From Pseudomonas sp. Irchel s3h14 (GTDB taxonomy: Bacteria > Pseudomonadota > Gammaproteobacteria > Pseudomonadales > Pseudomonadaceae): a stretch of 64,000 nucleotides of DNA. The position numbers were made by a program, and so were the translations under genes. Below, one piece after another: positions 18,309-25,508 of the stretch. The stretch lies in NCBI RefSeq assembly GCF_900187425.1, contig NZ_FYDJ01000016.1, forward strand, positions 1 through 64,000, in the 5' to 3' direction. The notes under the pieces were generated by a model that worked only from the letters and a program-made list of their open reading frames with translations, made no database searches and had not been told where the DNA came from. The number at the start of each line of letters is the position of its first letter. The stretch's first letter is position 1.

Positions 18309-18322
18309 GGAATATTTTTTCC
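18309..18322. promoter_or_regulatory. IolR-type operator GGAA-TATTTT-TTCC
   Basis: An exact GGAA-N6-TTCC palindrome in the AT-rich 311-base gap between iolC and the divergent RpiR-family regulator. The same consensus was described for IolR of Sinorhizobium meliloti. A degenerate second site (TCAA-TAATTA-TTCC) overlaps 18280-18293. The rest of the gap should contain both promoters; I see no other gene in it. Confidence 0.65.
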
Positions 18323-18495
18323 AATAAGCTTTGGTACAGGCGTTCCAGTGGCAGTGCATCGTTTCAGCACACCTCACACTGCCCGCAAGCTCAAGATTTT
18401 ATTCCGGCCTACCCTGTAGACTGCGCACAGCCAACCTATTGTCAGGGGATGACGCCATCTGTCCTCCCTATAAGAACAAGCCAGAAGGATTCCTT

Positions 18496-19416
18496 ATGAC
18501 CCGCACCGATCAGCCGGCGACGACCGAGAGCACGCCCGACAGCGATCTCGCCAGCCCCCCGATCAATGCCGAGCGTCTGCTGCAGCTGATCACCAACGAA
18601 TACGAAAGCCTGCCGCGCCAGCTCAAACGCATCGCCAGTTACATGAGCCAGCAGAGCGACCGGATCATGGTCGACCGCATCAGCGACATCGCCCGCGAGT
18701 GCGAAGTGCACCCGTCGGCGATCGTGCGGTTTTCCCAGCGCTTCGGGTTCAGCGGCTTCAGCGAAATGCAGGCGCTGTTCCGCGAGGCCTACACCCACAA
18801 GACCACGCCGGTGCAGAACTACCAGCAGCGCATTCGCAGCATGATCGCCAACAAGTCGCAGAAGGCCAGCGGCGGCGACCTGGCGCGCGAGTGCATCAAT
18901 GCGACCCTGTCGGGCATCGAACGCCTGGGGCTGGAACTCGATGACCAAGCCTTCGACAAGGCCGTCGACCTGGTGGTGAATGCCGACAACATCTACGTGG
19001 TCGGGGTGCGCCGTTCGTTCGCGGTGGCCGACTACCTGGTCTACAACCTGCAACACACCAACAAGCGCATCCATCTGGTTTCGGGGCTCGGCGGCAGCTA
19101 CCGCGAGCAGATGCGCAGCGTGCGCGCCAATGACTTGGTGATCGCTATCAGCTTCACGCCCTACGGCAAGGAAACCCAGCACTGCCTGCGCATCGCCCAA
19201 CACCATCAGGCGAAAACCCTGATCATCACCGACAGCAACCTCTCGCCTCTGGCCAAGCGCGCCAACACCGTGCTGCTGGTCAACGAAGGCAGTTCGTTTG
19301 CGTTCCGTTCGTTGAGTGCGACGCTGTGCCTGTGTCAGGCGCTGTTTATCGCTGTGGCCTATCGGCTGGAATTGAAGGTCGATGAGATTCACGAGCAGGT
19401 CGGCTTCGAAGATTAG
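18496..19416 (+). CDS. iolR: RpiR-family regulator, probable inositol repressor IolR
   Basis: A 306-residue MurR/RpiR regulator. The N-terminal HTH_6 domain (about residues 30-110) includes MVDRISDIARECEVHPSAI and the recognition stretch FSQRFGFSGFSEMQ, followed by a SIS sugar-phosphate-binding domain (about 130-285) with VVGVRRSFAVADYL and VIAISFTPYGKET. In Sinorhizobium, IolR of this family represses iol genes and responds to a phosphorylated inositol intermediate. Its divergent position to iolC and the exact GGAA-N6-TTCC site between them support that job here. The start at 18496 follows AGAAGGA at good spacing; the longer frame upstream is the promoter region. Confidence 0.8.
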   Translation: MTRTDQPATTESTPDSDLASPPINAERLLQLITNEYESLPRQLKRIASYMSQQSDRIMVDRISDIARECEVHPSAIVRFSQRFGFSGFSEMQALFREAYTHKTTPVQNYQQRIRSMIANKSQKASGGDLARECINATLSGIERLGLELDDQAFDKAVDLVVNADNIYVVGVRRSFAVADYLVYNLQHTNKRIHLVSGLGGSYREQMRSVRANDLVIAISFTPYGKETQHCLRIAQHHQAKTLIITDSNLSPLAKRANTVLLVNEGSSFAFRSLSATLCLCQALFIAVAYRLELKVDEIHEQVGFED

Positions 19417-19493
19417 CGCCCACGCCGTTTGCAGCTCGCTGAAGCTAAACTAAGGTTGTCCATCCCGAAATGGACATCTGAAGGAGCGGTTCA

Positions 19494-20105
19494 ATGAAGC
19501 TGATCGGCATGCTGGATTCACCCTATGTGCGGCGCGTCGCCATCTCTGCCAAACGCCTTGGCATCCCACTGGAACACCAGTCGGTTTCGGTGTTTCGGCA
19601 TTTCGAGCAATTCCAGCAGATCAACCCGGTGGTCAAGGCGCCCACCCTGGTGCTCGACGACGGCGAGGTGTTGATCGACTCGACGTTGATCCTCGATTAC
19701 CTCGAAGCCATGGCCGGTCCTGGCAAGAGCCTGATGCCCAGCGATCTCGCGCAACGCCTGCGCTCGTTGCGCCTGATCGGCCTGGCGTTGGCGGCGTGCG
19801 AAAAGTCCGTGCAGCTCTACTACGAACGCAACCTGCGGCCGGCGGACATTCAATTTGAACCGTGGGTGGAGCGGGTCGAAGGACAATTGGCGGCCGCCTA
19901 TTCGGCGCTGGAGCGGGAGCTGGAAATGCAGCCGCTGAAGACTGACGGGACGATTGCTCAAGACGGGATTACGTTGGCGGTGGCGTGGAGTTTCACCAAT
20001 CTGGTGGTGCCGGATCAGGTGGATGTGAATCGGTTTCCACAGATCAGTGCGTTTACGGCGTATGCCGAAGGGCTTGAGGTGTTTGTCAGTACACCGATCG
20101 AATAG
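19494..20105 (+). CDS. Glutathione S-transferase family protein
   Basis: A 203-residue GST. The N-terminal thioredoxin-like domain begins MKLIGMLDSPYVRRVAISAK, with SPYVRR in the position of the glutathione-contacting loop, VKAPTLV (cis-proline) near 53 and the DSTLILDYLE block near 66, followed by an all-alpha C-terminal domain. The substrate is unknown. AAGGAG precedes the start at good spacing. It is a single gene behind iolR, separated by 77 bases, and followed by a palindromic repeat. Confidence 0.82.
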   Translation: MKLIGMLDSPYVRRVAISAKRLGIPLEHQSVSVFRHFEQFQQINPVVKAPTLVLDDGEVLIDSTLILDYLEAMAGPGKSLMPSDLAQRLRSLRLIGLALAACEKSVQLYYERNLRPADIQFEPWVERVEGQLAAAYSALERELEMQPLKTDGTIAQDGITLAVAWSFTNLVVPDQVDVNRFPQISAFTAYAEGLEVFVSTPIE

Positions 20106-20133
20106 ATGGATTTTTTGTGCCTTATCCGACCCC

Positions 20134-20213
20134 TTCGCGAGCAAGTCGAATCGTCGCACCGCCGCTCCCACAGGAGAATACCGTCAACTGTGGGAGCGGG
20201 CTTGCTCGCGAAG
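20134..20213. repeat. REP-like palindromic pair with an altered left arm
   Basis: TTCGCGAGCAAG at the left and CTGTGGGAGCGGGCTTGCTCGCGAA at the right match the REP-like family, but the left unit is interrupted by TCGAATCGTCGCACCG. The same CGATCCGACTTG-type variant appears at 44301-44396. Confidence 0.75.
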
Positions 20214-20257
20214 AGGCAGTCACATTCAACATCAAGGTGGCCGCCAGCCCGCTCACA

Positions 20258-20291
20258 CAAAAACGCCGCTTCCACCAAAGGTAGAAGCGGC
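20258..20291 (-). terminator. Terminator after the 23-residue peptide gene
   Basis: A 12-bp stem (GCCGCTTCTACC with GGTGGAAGCGGC on the minus strand, one mismatch) followed by GTTTTT. It lies 23 bases beyond the stop of the small membrane peptide and presumably ends the transcript of that peptide and the membrane protein upstream. Confidence 0.75.
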
Positions 20292-20313
20292 AGAGGTATG
20301 TGCTCCAGTGGTA

Positions 20314-20385
20314 TCAGGTGAACAGAGCGATCAGGATGATGATCGGGATCGGTACGCCGAGAAAGAACAGCAGTAATGAGCGCAT
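20314..20385 (-). CDS. Small hydrophobic membrane peptide (23 residues)
   Basis: An ATG frame translating to MRSLLLFFLGVPIPIIILIALFT and a TGA stop. It is almost entirely one hydrophobic helix with an Arg at the cytoplasmic end and two prolines in the middle. AGGAG lies eight bases upstream of the ATG. The gene begins 15 bases after the stop of the larger membrane protein (20401-21339) and is followed by a terminator, so they form one transcript. The coding reading rests on the ribosome site, the hydrophobicity and the operon position. From memory, near-identical peptides are annotated in other Pseudomonas genomes, but function is unknown. It may be an accessory subunit of the upstream protein. 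Confidence 0.72.
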   Translation of the reverse strand: MRSLLLFFLGVPIPIIILIALFT

Positions 20386-20400
20386 GAGAGTTCTCCTGGG

Positions 20401-21339
20401 TTAACGAACAGGTACTGAAGTGGTGGATACATAAGCGTCGGTTTCGAGGTACTCGACCGCATCCCGACGACGGCCACCGAAAGTTGCAGCAAGGCTGGCG
20501 AAAAACGCGCCAATCAGCAGTGCAATGAACATCCACAGCGAGGTCATTGCAGCCACCTTCGCAGCCGTATCAGCGGCTTGTTGGGCGGCGAGTTTGGCGT
20601 CGGCTACGGCCTTCTGGGTGCGGGCATACACTTCATCAACACGACGTTCGGCGTCCGCTTGAGTGAGGTTGGTCCGTTGGGCAACCAGTTGCGCCAGGTA
20701 GATGCGGTCTTCGGCAGCCAGTTGACCGTCGTTGCTCAGGCTGCGCACGAAGATGCGCGTCACGGTGCCACGAACGGCGTCATCACTGACCGCCGCCGGG
20801 CGATCATCGCGGAACAGGCTGTCGACGAAGTAACCGTACGGGTCACTGTCAGTGTTGCCGACAGCCGTGCCGGCTGCTTGAGTCGCGGCACTCGCGGCGC
20901 CACCGACCACACTCGCCCCGGCCTGCACGCCACCGCTGACAATGCTGCTGACCGAACCGACTACCAGCGTCGCCGTCACCAGCGTTGCCACGCACCAGGC
21001 CAGAAAGCCATGGGCGGTGTCACGGAAGTAAACCTCATCACCGTGCATGTACGCCCACTTCACCCGCAGACGACCGGCGATGTAACCGCCAAGTCCGGAC
21101 GCCACGATTTGTGTAGCCGCCAACCAGACAATCGTTGAAATGCCCAGGCCTTTGGCGCTCACCCCTTCATTGGCCCACGGCGACACCGCCGAAAAACCCA
21201 GGCCAAAGCCGAGCAACACGAGGATCAGTGACAACGCTGCCGCCGCAGCGGCCCCCGCGAAGATCGCCCCCCAGGACACGCCAGAGAGCGTGCTCGTTTC
21301 TTCTGCGACAGGATAGAAACCATCAGAGGATCTATTCAT
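20401..21339 (-). CDS. Hypothetical inner-membrane protein
   Basis: A 312-residue membrane protein without an assigned function. There is a short cytoplasmic N-terminus, then a Gly/Ala-rich hydrophobic segment (VSWGAIFAGAAAAAALSLILVLLGFGLG), further segments near 75-95 and 120-145, a Gly/Ala/Ser-rich stretch (about 150-180), a charged alpha-helical region (about 200-280) with repeated Ala/Lys/Gln pattern, and a last membrane segment (LWMFIALLIGAFFASLAATFGG). The layout recalls proteins annotated as PhnA-like in rhizobia and pseudomonads. The start at 21339 has GGAG upstream and removes an improbable leader. The 23-residue peptide gene follows 15 bases later. Confidence 0.75.
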   Translation of the reverse strand: MNRSSDGFYPVAEETSTLSGVSWGAIFAGAAAAAALSLILVLLGFGLGFSAVSPWANEGVSAKGLGISTIVWLAATQIVASGLGGYIAGRLRVKWAYMHGDEVYFRDTAHGFLAWCVATLVTATLVVGSVSSIVSGGVQAGASVVGGAASAATQAAGTAVGNTDSDPYGYFVDSLFRDDRPAAVSDDAVRGTVTRIFVRSLSNDGQLAAEDRIYLAQLVAQRTNLTQADAERRVDEVYARTQKAVADAKLAAQQAADTAAKVAAMTSLWMFIALLIGAFFASLAATFGGRRRDAVEYLETDAYVSTTSVPVR

Positions 21340-21663
21340 TGTTATATCGCTCCAGGCAGGAAAGATGGTGTTACAACTCTTCAACGGAGGAAGTGCAGTC
21401 ACCGTGCCAGTCGCCAACTTTAAATAAGACTCTGGATTTCAATGATTTATAAAGTTTGAACTTCCAATGGCCATGCAATTTGCAAGGAACTGTCTGTTGC
21501 GGCGGGTTTTATGCATTGACCAGAAACGGTGTTTTAAATGGAAAGATCAAAAGATCGCAGGCTGCGATCTTTTCGTTGTACATGAAGTTTTATTTAGGAA
21601 GCCTGCCATCATTTCTTGGCAAAATGCCGCTCAACGTTGAGTACTCCTAATCAGGCCCGCCCT
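21340..21663. other. Divergent intergenic region with a GATC-rich palindrome
   Basis: This 324-base gap separates the membrane protein (minus) from the response regulator (plus) and must hold both promoters. It is lower in GC than the flanking genes. The palindrome AAAAGATCGCAG/GCTGCGATCTTTT at about 21549-21573 is terminator-shaped but follows no plus-strand gene, so it is probably a dispersed Pseudomonas palindrome. Its half recurs at about 60186-60196. No gene is supported. Confidence 0.5.
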
Positions 21664-22347
21664 ATGCCCCGCATCTTGACCATCGAAGACGACGCCGTGA
21701 CCGCCCGGGAAATCGTCGCCGAACTGAGCAGCCACGGCCTCGACGTGGATTGGGTCGACAACGGCCGCGAAGGTCTGGCGCGCGCAGTCAGCGGCAACTA
21801 CGACCTGATCACCCTCGACCGCATGCTCCCGGAGCTTGATGGTCTGGCGATTGTCACCACGTTGCGGACCATGGGCGTGGCCACGCCGATTCTGATGATC
21901 AGCGCCCTCTCCGACGTCGATGAGCGTGTGCGCGGCTTGCGCGCGGGCGGTGACGATTACCTGACCAAACCGTTCGCCACCGATGAAATGGCCGCCCGGG
22001 TTGAAGTCCTGCTGCGCCGGCAGAACACCGTGACCTCCCAGGTCACCACGTTGCGGGTGGCGGATCTGGAGCTGAACCTGATCAGCCACGAAGCCAGCCG
22101 CGACGGTCAGCTGCTGACGCTGTTGCCCACCGAGTACAAGCTGCTGGAATTCCTGATGCGCAACACCGGACAGATTCTGTCGCGGATGATGATTTTCGAA
22201 GAGGTCTGGGGTTACCACTTCGACCCCGGCACCAACCTGATCGACGTGCACATCGGCCGGCTGCGCAAAAAGATCGACCCGCCAGGCAATGTCCCACTGA
22301 TTCGGACCGTGCGAGGCTCGGGTTATGTCATTGCTGAACCCCTCTAA
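21664..22347 (+). CDS. OmpR-family response regulator
   Basis: A 227-residue two-component regulator. The receiver domain has the acidic pair IEDD near residue 7-10, the phosphorylated Asp in DLITLDRMLP (about 53) and the Lys of YLTKPF near 104. The C-terminal winged helix (about 130-225) includes LTLLPTEYKLLEFL and LIDVHIGRLRKKID. It controls transcription under the kinase encoded next, whose gene overlaps its end by 23 bases. Target genes are not evident; the neighbouring divergent membrane protein is a candidate. The start at 21664 gives the standard MPRILTIEDD beginning. Confidence 0.9.
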   Translation: MPRILTIEDDAVTAREIVAELSSHGLDVDWVDNGREGLARAVSGNYDLITLDRMLPELDGLAIVTTLRTMGVATPILMISALSDVDERVRGLRAGGDDYLTKPFATDEMAARVEVLLRRQNTVTSQVTTLRVADLELNLISHEASRDGQLLTLLPTEYKLLEFLMRNTGQILSRMMIFEEVWGYHFDPGTNLIDVHIGRLRKKIDPPGNVPLIRTVRGSGYVIAEPL

Positions 22348-23719
22348 CGGCTGGCGCTCATCCAGCAGCCGTTTGCTGGCGCTCTACAGTTCGCTGTTCG
22401 TGCTCTGGAGCGGGATTCTCATGGGGGTCATGTACTACGAAGTTTCCGCCTACCTGGATAACCTGGCCAAACACTCGCTGATGCAACGTCAGCATTTGTT
22501 TTCGCACTTTCAGGGCGAACAATTGGCGGACGCCCTCGCCGTCAGCATGACCTTCGACATTCGCGGCATCGACGCTTATGGCCTGTTCGATGCTCAGCAC
22601 CGCTACCTCAGCGGTGCCCTGCGTCACATGCCCAAAGGCCTGCCGCTGGATGGCAAGATTCACATGCTCGGCGACTGCGCCGACTCTGACGACCCAAGCC
22701 TGCCCGCCGACAGCTGCGATGCGGTAGCGACCCAGACCAAGGACGGTCGCTGGCTCGTGCTGGTGCGGGATAACGGTTCGTTGTTTGCCGTCACCCGGAT
22801 CATTCTTCATGCATTGCTCTGGGGTATGACGCTGACCATCTTGCCCGGCATCGCTGGTTGGCACCTGTTGCGGCGGCGTCCGTTGCGGCGGATTCGTGCG
22901 ATCCAGGCCAGCGCCGAGGCCATCATCGCCGGTGACCTGACCCGTCGCCTGCCATTGTCCAATCGCCGCGATGAGCTGGACATGCTCGCCGCCATCGTCA
23001 ACGCCATGCTCGAGCGTATCGAACGCTTGATGAACGAGGTCAAGGGCGTCTGCGACAACATCGCCCACGACCTGCGCACGCCGCTGACGCGCCTGCGGGC
23101 GCAGCTGTACCGGATTCAGCAACAGGCTGATGAGGGTTCGACGCTGGCGGTGCAACTGGACTCAGTGCTCGGTGAAGCGGACACCTTGATGGCGCGTTTT
23201 CGAGGGTTGCTGCGGATTTCCGAGCTGGAAGATCGTCAGCGGCGTTCGGGTTTTGTGCAGCTGGATCCGGTGCCGTTGTTGCAGGAACTGCATGACTTTT
23301 ATCTGCCACTGGCGGAAGAAGGCGAACTGGTTTTCAAGCTGCAACTGCCTGACGTCTTGCCGCCACTGAATGGCGACCGCGCGTTGCTATTCGAAGCGGT
23401 GGCGAACCTGCTGAGCAACTCGATCAAGTTCACACCGCCAGGTGGCGAGGTGATTTTGCGGGGGATCAATGAGGGGGAATTTACCCGGATCGAAGTGCTC
23501 GATTCGGGTCCTGGCATTCCGATGGCCGAACGAGAGGCGGTGTTCCAGCGTTTCTATCGTGCCGACGGCGGCAACCAGAAAAGCGGGTTCGGGTTGGGGC
23601 TGTCGATCGTTGCGGCGATTGTGAGCTTGCATGGGTTTACGCTTGAGGTGGGCACCAGTGAACTTGGAGGGGCGCGGTTGGTGCTGGATTGCCGGCAGAG
23701 TTTGATTCCTCCCGATTGA
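22325..23719 (+). CDS. Sensor histidine kinase
   Basis: A 464-residue membrane kinase. TM1 is near residues 15-38, a periplasmic sensor region of about 110 residues with two cysteines (GDCADSDDPSLPADSC) follows, then TM2 near 155-180 and HAMP. The HisKA phosphoacceptor is in NIAHDLRTPLTRLR, and the ATPase has N box NLLSNSIKF, G1 DSGPGIP and G2 GFGLGLS. It should phosphorylate the overlapping response regulator. The cysteine pair in the sensor loop might form a disulfide or bind a ligand, but the signal is unknown. The gene ends beside a short dispersed palindrome. Confidence 0.9.
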   Translation: MSLLNPSNGWRSSSSRLLALYSSLFVLWSGILMGVMYYEVSAYLDNLAKHSLMQRQHLFSHFQGEQLADALAVSMTFDIRGIDAYGLFDAQHRYLSGALRHMPKGLPLDGKIHMLGDCADSDDPSLPADSCDAVATQTKDGRWLVLVRDNGSLFAVTRIILHALLWGMTLTILPGIAGWHLLRRRPLRRIRAIQASAEAIIAGDLTRRLPLSNRRDELDMLAAIVNAMLERIERLMNEVKGVCDNIAHDLRTPLTRLRAQLYRIQQQADEGSTLAVQLDSVLGEADTLMARFRGLLRISELEDRQRRSGFVQLDPVPLLQELHDFYLPLAEEGELVFKLQLPDVLPPLNGDRALLFEAVANLLSNSIKFTPPGGEVILRGINEGEFTRIEVLDSGPGIPMAEREAVFQRFYRADGGNQKSGFGLGLSIVAAIVSLHGFTLEVGTSELGGARLVLDCRQSLIPPD

Positions 23720-23778
23720 TCGTTCCCACGCTCCGCGTGGGAACGATCAGCGATCAAACGCTGTGCGTGGGAACGATC
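23718..23778. repeat. GATCGTTCCCACGC palindromic element, short copy 3
   Basis: A shortened copy: the outer arms are joined directly as GATCGTTCCCACGC-TCC-GCGTGGGAACGATC, followed by a second half-arm ending GCGTGGGAACGATC. It lies between the convergent kinase and DUF2063 genes and overlaps the last bases of the kinase stop. Confidence 0.85.
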
Positions 23779-24532
23779 ATGCCAAGCCCACCACTCCTTC
23801 TTCATGCATCTGCCGCAACAACACCGCCCCACTTTCCATAAACTCCGACGACCCAGCCATCCCCGCCTCCACCGCCAATCCTTCCAGTTGCTCACGACCA
23901 TCCAGTTGAGGAAATTCCTCAATCCGCTGCAACAACCGCCAGGCCAACGGGCTCAGTGCAGAAAACTTCACACTCCAGTCCTCAGCCCGGCGCACCAGCA
24001 ACAATGTCGGCTGAGCCGGCGACGTCTCCGGTTGATAATCCGGCCCCACCAACTGCACCGGCCAGGCATACGCCAACGGCCAGGCCAGCGGCGAAACCTG
24101 CAACGGTCGGTCCAGCAACAACCCGGCATCGCTCAGCGGCAACGGTTCGGCCTCGGACTGCTGCAACGCCATCTCGATCCACTCGTAATGCGCCAGTTCC
24201 ACCATGAACGGCGGCCACGCCCCTTCGCTCAACGCTTGCGGTTCCGAGGCCAGGAACTCGACAAACTCCTGGGCGATCTCGCCGAATTTCGGCGTGTGCG
24301 CGCGGTAGTCGCGCAGGAAAATCCGTACCAGTGAACGCCAGTGTTCATCACCGAGAATCTTGATCAGCACCGGAAAGGTCCCGCTGAGCAACGACGACAG
24401 GTTCGCGAAAATCAGGTCGCGGTAAACCTGCGCCCGAGTCACGTCCATCCCGGCTGGTGGCGCGCAATGATCGGGATCGCGCAGGTAAAGGCCCAGGGTG
24501 TTTTGCTGCTGAAACAGGCTCGGCTTATCCAC
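23777..24532 (-). CDS. DUF2063 domain protein (BufC/HvfC-like partner)
   Basis: A 251-residue protein of the putative-DNA-binding DUF2063 family. The N-terminal half (LFQQQNTLGLYLRDPDH ... VYRDLIFANLSSLLSGTFPVL) is the family domain; the C-terminal half is the wing-like region with WSVKFSALSPLAWRLLQ. Members are encoded beside DUF692 proteins and are thought to be partners of MNIO-type peptide-modifying enzymes, probably binding the precursor. Here the start overlaps the DUF692 stop by eight bases. The DNA-binding label of this family is historical and I do not rely on it. Confidence 0.82.
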   Translation of the reverse strand: MDKPSLFQQQNTLGLYLRDPDHCAPPAGMDVTRAQVYRDLIFANLSSLLSGTFPVLIKILGDEHWRSLVRIFLRDYRAHTPKFGEIAQEFVEFLASEPQALSEGAWPPFMVELAHYEWIEMALQQSEAEPLPLSDAGLLLDRPLQVSPLAWPLAYAWPVQLVGPDYQPETSPAQPTLLLVRRAEDWSVKFSALSPLAWRLLQRIEEFPQLDGREQLEGLAVEAGMAGSSEFMESGAVLLRQMHEEGVVGLA

Positions 24533-25364
24533 GGTTCACCCCCTCGGTTTGCAGGCGGCGAATGGTCTGCAACTCGACCACCAGTTCGGAAAATGCCGGA
24601 AAGTTGAAATCCCGTTCCAGCAGCGTCGGCTGCGCGCCAAATCGAGCGTAAGCCTCAGCCAGCAACGACCAGACCACCGGTTTCACCGAAGCACCGTGGG
24701 TGTCGATTTTCAAGGTGTCGGACTCATCGAAATGCCCGGCCACGTGCATGGCCACCACCCGGTCCGAATCGATGCCGGCCAGAAAGGTCTGCGGATCGAA
24801 ACCGTGATTGATCGAGTTGACGTAGACGTTGTTGACGTCCAGCAGCAGGTCGCAATCGGCTTCGCGCAGCACCGCGTTGGTGAAGGTCACCTCGTCCATA
24901 TCCTGTTGTGGCGCAGCGTAGTAGGAGACGTTTTCCACCGCCAGGCGCCGACCGAGAATGTCCTGGGCCTGGCGAATTCGCGCGGCGACGTGATGCACCG
25001 CTTCTCCGGTAAAGGGCAGCGGCAGCAGGTCGTAAAGGTGACCGTCATCGCTGCAGTAGCTCAAGTGCTCGCTGTACAGCGGCACGTTGTAGTAATCAAG
25101 GAAAACCCGGACTTCCTGCAGAAACCCGACGTCCAGCGGGGCCAGACCGCCCAATGACAGGGACAAGCCATGACAGGACAACGGATAACGCTCGGCCAAG
25201 GCACGCAGCGCGTGGCCATGAGCGCCGCCGATACCGATCCAGTTTTCCGGCGCGACTTCCAGAAAATCGAAATCGCCCACGCGGGCTGCTTGAAGGTCTT
25301 TCATTAAACCGCGACGCAAACCGAGCCCGACGGTCGCCTTCGCTGAGAGGGTGGGAGTTTGCAT
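24525..25364 (-). CDS. DUF692 (MNIO) family iron enzyme, BufB-like
   Basis: A 279-residue TIM-barrel protein of the multinuclear non-heme iron oxidase family. Metal-ligand motifs are visible: LEVAPENW (about 35), SCHGLSLSLGG (about 60), SEHLSY (about 95), ENVSYY (about 145), LLLDVNNVYVN (about 178), HVAGHFDESD (about 215), DTHG and ERDFNFP near the end. MbnB, TglH and BufB of this family modify cysteines in ribosomal peptides. Its overlapping DUF2063 partner fits a BufB-BufC arrangement. No small cysteine-rich precursor gene is seen next to it, which is unusual. The start at 25364 gives MQTPTLSAKATVGLGLRRG; a GTG at 25481 would add an unlikely 39-residue leader. Confidence 0.85.
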   Translation of the reverse strand: MQTPTLSAKATVGLGLRRGLMKDLQAARVGDFDFLEVAPENWIGIGGAHGHALRALAERYPLSCHGLSLSLGGLAPLDVGFLQEVRVFLDYYNVPLYSEHLSYCSDDGHLYDLLPLPFTGEAVHHVAARIRQAQDILGRRLAVENVSYYAAPQQDMDEVTFTNAVLREADCDLLLDVNNVYVNSINHGFDPQTFLAGIDSDRVVAMHVAGHFDESDTLKIDTHGASVKPVVWSLLAEAYARFGAQPTLLERDFNFPAFSELVVELQTIRRLQTEGVNRG

Positions 25365-25467
25365 GATGTCGATCTCAATGATTGTCAGTGCGGAACCACA
25401 GTTAACCGAAAGGGTGTATCGGGTCTGTGTTCCGCCCTGGCAGAAAATCGCAGCGGTTGTATCACCA

Positions 25468-25499
25468 GCGGGTCCGTACACACTGTGGTACAGACCCGC
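25468..25499 (-). terminator. Hairpin after the formamidase gene
   Basis: A 12-bp stem (GCGGGTCTGTAC paired with GTACGGACCCGC, one wobble) begins about 10 bases past the formamidase stop. It lacks a following T run, so it may terminate weakly or only stabilise the mRNA end. Confidence 0.45.
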
Positions 25500-25508
25500 C
25501 GTTGCGCG

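Noticed and set aside
21549..21573. AAAAGATCGCAG palindrome as a terminator
   Set aside because: No plus-strand gene precedes it and it lies between divergent promoters; its sequence recurs in Pseudomonas as a dispersed element.
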